Source of the DNA: Phytophthora quininea
Taxonomy: Eukaryota > Oomycota > Peronosporomycetes > Peronosporales > Peronosporaceae
DNA: 64,000 nucleotides
Direction: 5' to 3'
Assembly: GCA_011947345.1 (NCBI GenBank)
Contig: JAAVTG010000666.1
Span: 62,001 to 126,000 of the forward strand
Made by a program: the position numbers and the translations under genes. The notes below the pieces were generated by a model that saw nothing but the letters and a program-made list of their open reading frames with translations, was not told the DNA's origin and searched no databases. Position 1 is the stretch's first letter. Each line of letters opens with the position of its first letter. This document shows, one piece after another, positions 57,685 to 64,000 of the stretch.

Positions 57685-60222
57685 ATGGGCTCGTACATCT
57701 CCATCGTCAACAACACGCAGCAGCTCTGGACCTGCAACGTGGCGCTCGTCTCGGAGGATTTTGTCATTGCCGAGTATGTCGTCGCGGCCTTCTCGCTCTT
57801 CGCAGGCGTCTTCGGAGGGTCTTCCCAACTCTCACTGCAGACACTCGGAGACACCTTTAACGTTCTAGGTCTCCCCGAGGCCGTAACAAGACCGGTCAGC
57901 CCTTCCTCAGTCAATTTGCAATATCTCGCCACTGCGGCCGAATGGGGCGGCGCTCTGTCGAGTTTCAGCCTCGCGATCGCGGAAGGTGTTCACCGAGATC
58001 TCGAGGCCAAAGGTTTCGTCAACATCCCGCCAGGAGAGAGCCACCAGTGGGGAAGTTCGCGCTCTCTCTGGTGATGAAAGGCACCTGCGTACACACGACA
58101 ATCCTCAACGAGTCGGCCGTGCAATTGGAGACGGTGGCGTTGAATCCCATCGCAACTGGAGCAACCAACAATTCCGACTTCCACCACGACATCCAGACCT
58201 GGCTCGACCAAGGCGGAAGTCTACAGACCAAGACGGTGTCGCCAAAGTTTTGTCCGCTTGGCACAAAGTTCGCGGGGACGACGTCTGTGGGCGACGAGAA
58301 TATCATGAGCTGCACACCGCTGTGCGCGTCTGGGTATGTTTTATCGGACACCATCACCGGGGGCATGAGTGTGTGCGTTGCTACTTGTCCAACAGATTAT
58401 CACATACAAGACTTAGCCTGCGTTAAAGGGGTTTGCTCACGGGGATATACTTTGGATGGAGATTCATGCGTTAGGGATTGTCCGGACGGATACGACGCGA
58501 AGGGAGACAACTGCGTCAAAATCTGCCCCGACGGTACGAAAGCCAAGGGCGACGACTGCGTCGTGGTCGACAAGCCCATGATTTGTCCCGACGGGTTCCA
58601 GTTGCAGGACGACGCCTGTGTCAGGATTTGTGCCAAAGGAGCCACAGACTGCGGACTGCCCACCCAGCCCAATATTTTCTGCCCCGACGGCTTCCAACTG
58701 CAGGGCGAGAAATGCGTTCAAAAGTGCCCCGTGGGCTACGAACTGCAACACCACGCGTGTGTTTACCCGAACGAGACCGTAGCAACGAACGATAGCTACG
58801 CTGTGGTTGACACTGTTTGTCCCGATGGCTTTGAAAAGCACAACGATTCGTGCGTCAAGGTCTGCCCGGAAGGCACCGAAGAAGCAGGTGACGATTGTGT
58901 CGTGACTGACAAGCCCAATCTGCTTTGTCGAGAAGGGGTATCGTTGGTAAACGCGAGTGTGTCGGTGTCAGAGCAAGCAAAGAAGCAAACGATATCGGTC
59001 GTCGCAGCGTTTTCTTACAGCGTTGTGGTCGATGACAACACGATCTACTATCCGATCCCTTGCACGACACTTAACAGCAGCGAGTCGTGCTCGTATCGCC
59101 CGAAACTCAGCGAGATCATCACGCGGTCAAGCGTCTGGGATGTTGCGATTTCCAGCGACTACAACGTCAGCGATCTTGTCGAGTGGCATTACGCTGTTGC
59201 TGGCGACCAATGGAGCAAATGGGGCGATGACGTCGAGATCTCGTTCAGTGAAGCGGAGACCAAAGTTCTTGTGGAAGCTCGCACGCCTTGCGGACAGGCA
59301 TCGCTGAACGTGTTTATCGTCAAGTTGACTCCTCACAGCACGCACGGTATCTGCGCGTCTTTTCCGTCCATGGTTAGTGTTGTTCAGCCCACGCAAGAAT
59401 TGGACTCGCATATTTGCAGCTATCCTGGCAGTAATTTTGCGGTGTTGTCATTCAACTACGATAATGGAGCTGACATGGCTCGCTACACTGACGGTCAGTA
59501 CACCGACGTCAAATGCTACGTTGCTGTGGAAGGCGATACGATAGATTTTGTGGAGGCAAACGGTAGCATTTCCCTTGCTCAGTCATTTGCTGTCGAGCTT
59601 ATGGACAACGCGACTGCAACGACAGTGACGTTGGCGTGTGACTTCACGTTCACTAGTTTAGACACTGAGAGCGATGATACTAAGCCGTGCGTTTACACTT
59701 TCACCCTTACGAGGTGTGATGGTGTCGACTTCACTACCACGAGCGGAGAGGATTCGAACAGCGAAGGTGGTGAATTTCTCATGAACTACGAAGAAAATAA
59801 GTGTCCGCTAGATAGTTGCGTGAACAAATCGGGACCTCACCAGCTCTGTGGAGGAAAAGGGCTCAGCGGTGGCAATAGCAGCAAAACAACTCTCACGACG
59901 CTATCGAGTGAGTGCTGCAGCGACTGCACTGAGGAGCTCGTCTGCACCGCCGTGCCTGGCCAGGTTGGGGTTGGAGGATGCAGTGAAGTGGTGCGAGACT
60001 GTCGATATCCTCATCGCTGGTGAAGAGCTCGATCTGAACTCGCGGTCCCCAACGCTGTCTATCGCTTTTATCGGCGTCATTAGTGTTAGCGCTACGGTCC
60101 TCATTCTGGTTGTGGCAGCGATCAAACGGCGCGATACCATCCGCGAGAACGCTGATAGCGACGTGTACTCTTCGCTTCTTGAGTCAGATTTTCTCGAGTC
60201 GTTAACGAATGGCGAAGTATGA
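57685..60222 (+). CDS. Surface protein E, repeat-bearing family member
   Basis: About 846 residues. Start MGSYISIVNNTQQLWTCNVA matches protein B (SLSIINNTPDPWTCKVA), as do ALSSFSLAIAEGVHRDL and MKGTCVHTTILNESAVQLE. Instead of a long array it has about nine divergent cysteine modules (CVRDCPDGYDAKGDNC and others). The DNYV part of the family ectodomain is absent; the rest is present (LVEWHYAVAGDQWSKW, VEARTPCGQ, FAVELMDNATATTVTLACDF, CCSDC). The membrane span is near 60055-60120, and the tail reads RENADSDVYSSLLESDF then a further 10 residues. Slips lie near 58055 and 59990. Distance from the A-D cluster is 38 kb. Confidence 0.7.
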
Positions 60223-60372
60223 CTCATTTGGTTGCTTTATTCGTAAATTGTCGGCGACAATTTGTCATGGTAGGGTAGAGTTGCAGTGTAGCACTGGATA
60301 TACTTTTTGCAGACCTCGTGAATCGCGACTCCTCATGAAGTTCGGTTCTAAAACAAATTGCTTTCGCCACAC

Positions 60373-63172
60373 ATGCAGCAGACTTTAGCCACCCCGGCAC
60401 CGCCGTCAACGCGAGAAAATGGGCGCAATGGCGTAGCTTCCGTACGCTTACGACGTACCTCCTCAAAATCCCAGGAGTTCTCAAAACTCGATGGCGTGAA
60501 TGGATCCCAATCTGCGTCCAACCAGGAAATCGTCAGTTCCGAACCTGCTCGTAAGCAATCTCGAAGACACGAACTTTTACTTTTGAGAACACCCTGACAG
60601 AGCAGGCAGAGTCCAGCGTGACGATTGCAACGTTGCGAGATAATTTGACTGCAATCACAGCGTTCAATCAACGAGAGAATGCTCTTTCGGTATCATTACG
60701 GGAACAAGTGGCTCAACTAACAAAGGAGCTAGCAAAACTAAATGGTACGTGTCCGCACCTCGGTGGTGATAGCTGTGTTTGGAGGTAGCATTCATTGCCG
60801 CACTGTACTCTGAGCAGAAGAACGCGAGGCGGAAAAGCTTGAGCGTGATACATTCAATACACCTCCCGAAGAGAAGCCGATACTTGAAATCAAGGAACGA
60901 TTTTTGCCAGATATCAACGCAAGTGCCACGATCGCTACTTCGACCGCTATGCTACAACAGCATGCCCAAATGGAAGTGTCTTACCAACGCAAGGTGCGAT
61001 CGTATTGATGGTACTACTGATGTTCTATCTAACTATGTTGTTAGGTATTGTCGCTCGAGAATCGGTGTTTGCACATGACAGAGAACAACAAGAAATTGTT
61101 GGCGAAGATTCAGCAATTTGAAACAGCACAAGCCAAGGTAAACAGCCAATTACAGATGTTGCAACAAGATCACTCGCAACTTTTGGCCGAGGCCGACAAC
61201 TTGAAAAGCACAATCTCTTCCCAGACGTCGCTGATCATCGGACTGCGCAGCACAATTCAAAAACTCAACGTGAGAACGTTTGAGTCGACTTCATATAGTA
61301 GTCGATGTACTGTGTACCGCTAATTCATGTTTGTGCGTGGAACAGAAAGACGAGAAGCTTGTCGATAATCTCCGAAGGAGTTTAGAGCGCTGTCAACATG
61401 AGCTAGAGGTTGTGAAAAATCGCGAGAAGCTGGTCAAGGAAGAATTCACAAAATTTAAGACGACAGCGCTCCAAGAGAAGGAAACTCTTATGAGCAAAGT
61501 TTTGAGTCTGCAGCAGCAACTCCAACAAAATGATACTGCTGGTGGAAATGTCGAGGCTCTGAATACGAACGTGAGGAAAATCGAGCAGGAAAAAGCGGCT
61601 CTTGTAGCTGATCTGCGAGCGTTGCAGTCTCACTGCAATGCTCTGCAAACGCGAGTGGCCCAACTGGATGAACTATCGGAGGAGTTCGTAGAGGTATCGA
61701 TAGCAATTCTGATTAAGTCGAGAGCAGTGCTAACGTAGTTTGATTCAGGTGAAAAGAACGATGGAACAGGAGAGAGCTGACGCTGAGGCAGATCTGAACG
61801 CTAAGGACCTCGAACTTGAGCGCTGTCGGCTTCAAGTGAAGGACACGGAGGCTCAACTACAAGATAGAGTGGCCCGAATACTCGAGATGGAAAAACTGAA
61901 CGACCGTCTGCAGGAGTTCTCGAGAGTTATTGACGTGCGAGACGAAGAGATTGGGACGTTGATGCAGAAGGCAATTCAACTGGAAAGCGAATTAGAAGAC
62001 CAAACTTCTCGAAATCTGGAGCTGCTGGACGAAAATCACAAGCTGAACGTCGAGTTACAGAACGTAAAGCAGCTTTCTCACGACGAAACGGTGCAAGCTC
62101 TGCAGATGGCGCGGCAAAAAGCAGGCAACTACGAGGCGTTAACGCTTTTGAACGAGGAGAAATACGGACTGGAAGAGCAGCTGCGACTCCTGCAGCAGCG
62201 AATTGATGCTGATCAAATTGTGTTACGAGAGGAAATCGACGCGAAGGAGCAACTACTAGCAAGTCAAAATGCAAACAATTTGGCAGTTGACGAGCTGCGA
62301 AGAGAAAACGAAGAGATGAAGAGGAAAGAGGAGGAGCTCCAACAAGAAATAGTTGCGCTGCGAGAGGAACTTAATCAGCTACAAACCGCCAAGCCAGATC
62401 TCCCTGAAGTGGAGCAAGCCTCTGAAGCTCCTGAAGTCACTGAGGTTGACACCCAAACGGACGAGGAACACGTCAGCGTACAAGTTCTGGTTGAGACCGA
62501 AGTCAAACTGGAGACTCTCCGAGACCAATTTGACGACTTCAAACACACTCAGACGGAGGTGGAGGTCGGTTTGAAGCGACTGGTCTCTCGTGAGAAGTAC
62601 AAGGCGGAATCGTTCCAGAGTCAACTCAAGCTACTGCAGAACGAGAACGCCGAACTGAGCGAAAAGGTTGAAAACCTCTTCAAGGAGCTGACCAAGGAGC
62701 TGGAACTAACCGACGCGCAGACTCTTGAACTGGCGGATCTCAAGACTCGCGTGCTATCTCGAGAGTCGATCTACCTACTTCGTAAAGCGCAGGATTCGCT
62801 GGAGCAGACGGTGACGGCGCTGGTCGAGTCGGAGCAGTCGTCCGAGAGCACGTTCACATGTCTGCAGTGCATGCAGCTATTCGCCAGCCCCATGACGCTC
62901 GCTCCCTGTGGCCACACGTACTGTGCTGCGTGTCTGGCCAAGATCGGCAGTGTCGAAATTCCGTCCTCCGTCCACTGTACAATGTGCACCACAATCAAGC
63001 TGCCTACCGAGTGCGTTTTCCCAACCACGCGCTAGCAGACCTCACAGCTCGCTTCGTCTTCCGGCAACAGAGTTTGTCGTCACTTACGAGCGTTTGTTTA
63101 TCGCTGCGCAACAGCTTCTCGAATCGGTCAACGGAGGAAGTTGCAGTCGACCACCGTAAAAGTAGCCATTAG
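60373..63172 (+). CDS. Coiled-coil protein with C-terminal RING finger
   Basis: Five exons: 60373-60744, 60818-60993, 61045-61269, 61346-61693, 61749-63172, all GT-AG with matching phase. A Ser/Arg-rich start (MQQTLATPAPPSTRENGRNG) is followed by about 750 residues of nearly continuous coiled coil. The C-terminus has a RING finger: CLQCMQLFASPMTLAPCGHT then YCAACLAKI and CTMC (C-x2-C, C-x-H, C-x2-C, C-x2-C). It is therefore a likely E3 ubiquitin ligase, or a structural protein with a RING. Slips lie near 60580-60590 and 63020 (CCC where one more C gives FPNHALADLTARFVFRQQ). VDTQTDEEHVSVQV near 62440 is unusual; its role is unknown. Confidence 0.75.
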
Positions 63173-63229
63173 TCTCTTATAACGAGGTGTTACATTTTAT
63201 CCCCTCCATAGTAGGCAGTAAGTGCCGTA

Positions 63230-64000
63230 ATGGTCGGGACGTCTAGGAGCGTTTGTTTGGCGCTAGCGAGGCGGGAAGTGACCGGAGGAAGGGATTTAAA
63301 GTGGCGTTACCTCGACGCAGCTGCGGTCTCCACCAGGTGCTTCGACAGGAAGACGGGGGCGTCCTACTAGGCTTCTCAAGCGACGGCAACTTCCTCAGTC
63401 CGCACAGATACAGACACTTTTTGCTTTGGGGTTGTTAGATAATAACAAATTCTTGTATATTAGTCTACTCTGTCTGGAGAGATTCCTGCTACGAGGTACA
63501 ATGGAGAAGAGTCAGGTTCGCAGATTTCTACGACTGGAAAGAGGACCGAGAACTGCCAGAGGTGGCGCTGCAGCTCGGCGTGGACGGAGACTCGTCGCCC
63601 TATGGAGGTGAAGACTCGTTTAATCTTATTTAATGAGGATACGCTTTGAAAGTGTGTGCAGTAAGTACTCCTTTGGAAGTTTGGCAGAGTGTGGACGATC
63701 AATTAGTGGTCGCGCTCACGACCGAGACTTCCACTGAAGACCGAGAGAGTTCTCGACTATGCCGACTGGCTATTGCGCCGTCTCCAGTTTACGTTGAGCA
63801 AGCCCATGCTGCTGTTGTGACGAGTGTGAGGTTCCAGTTCACTCAGTACGCGCACTCACAAAAGTTGGAGAAGTGGCAATTACTGCAGTTATTGAAAGGC
63901 ACAAACAGATACAAGAATGTGTATCACTTGCTGGTCAACGCAGGAACAACGATTCGGGTGCTGGTGTTCCATGCGTGGACATGACGCAGAATGAGAGAAG
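63230..64000 (+). CDS. Unidentified multi-exon gene, 3' truncated by window
   Basis: Protein-like stretches run in order: ALPRRSCGLHQVLRQEDGGV and LLGFSSDGNFL (about 63300-63390), then an intron ending at about 63462, then YSVWRDSCYEVQWRRVRF and ADFYDWKEDRELPEVALQLG (to about 63605), another intron, and DDQLVVALTTETSTEDRESS, LCRLAIAPSPVYV (63690-63800). The LGFSSDG...-LVVALT-...-APSP layout faintly recalls the N-terminal half of DCAF15, but I would not assign it. Exon limits are approximate; a slip near 63390 is probable. Confidence 0.4.

Overview
The window is nuclear DNA from a stramenopile, most likely an oomycete of the Phytophthora/Pythium kind. The reasons are compact genes with short GT-AG introns (about 50-75 bp), core promoters matching the oomycete Inr+FPR element a few tens of bases before several ATGs, an EGF-repeat protein of the tubular-hair (mastigoneme) type, and Helitron-type transposon relics. 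The species cannot be fixed from the sequence alone.

Layout. 1-3458: 3' part of a WD40/fibronectin-III/IQ protein (+). 3897-19620: four paralogous large surface proteins in alternating orientation (A+, B-, C+, D-). B carries about 85 cysteine-rich 15-residue modules, partly arranged as 13- to 15-module higher-order repeats. A fifth member (E+) lies at 57685-60222. 20757-25479: acyltransferase-3 protein (-), GT71/MNN1-like mannosyltransferase (+), DUF347/COG4705 membrane protein (+). 26346-30775: two degenerate Helitron-like elements placed head to head. 31710-37800: GH3 beta-glucosidase/beta-xylosidase (+) and a CCDC57-like coiled-coil protein (+). 37828-42988: PP2A catalytic subunit, tafazzin and an EGF-repeat mastigoneme-type protein (all -). 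43834-45672: mitochondrial FAD glycerol-3-phosphate dehydrogenase (+). 45809-52436: a giant acidic/WW-like/coiled-coil/armadillo protein (-). 52836-54513: two secreted-type proteins (+). 54641-57155: EF-1alpha (+) and a short-chain dehydrogenase (-). 60373-63172: coiled-coil RING protein (+). From about 63230: an unidentified gene cut by the window end.

Most long genes are broken by single-base shifts, usually one base short in a C, G, A or T run. This includes EF-1alpha and PP2A-C, which a living cell cannot lose. The breaks are therefore more likely sequence or consensus errors than decay, except inside the Helitrons, where stops, deletions and a lost Walker-A lysine point to true decay. 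Genes are given as whole loci, with breaks noted.

Functionally the window mixes housekeeping genes with a cell-surface theme. The five paralogs share an extracellular module, one C-terminal membrane span and a short tail with a Y-x-x-hydrophobic motif (YYPLL-like), which looks like a sorting signal. The repeat-bearing members B and E share a different, hydrophobic N-terminal domain. This family is the least explained system in the window.
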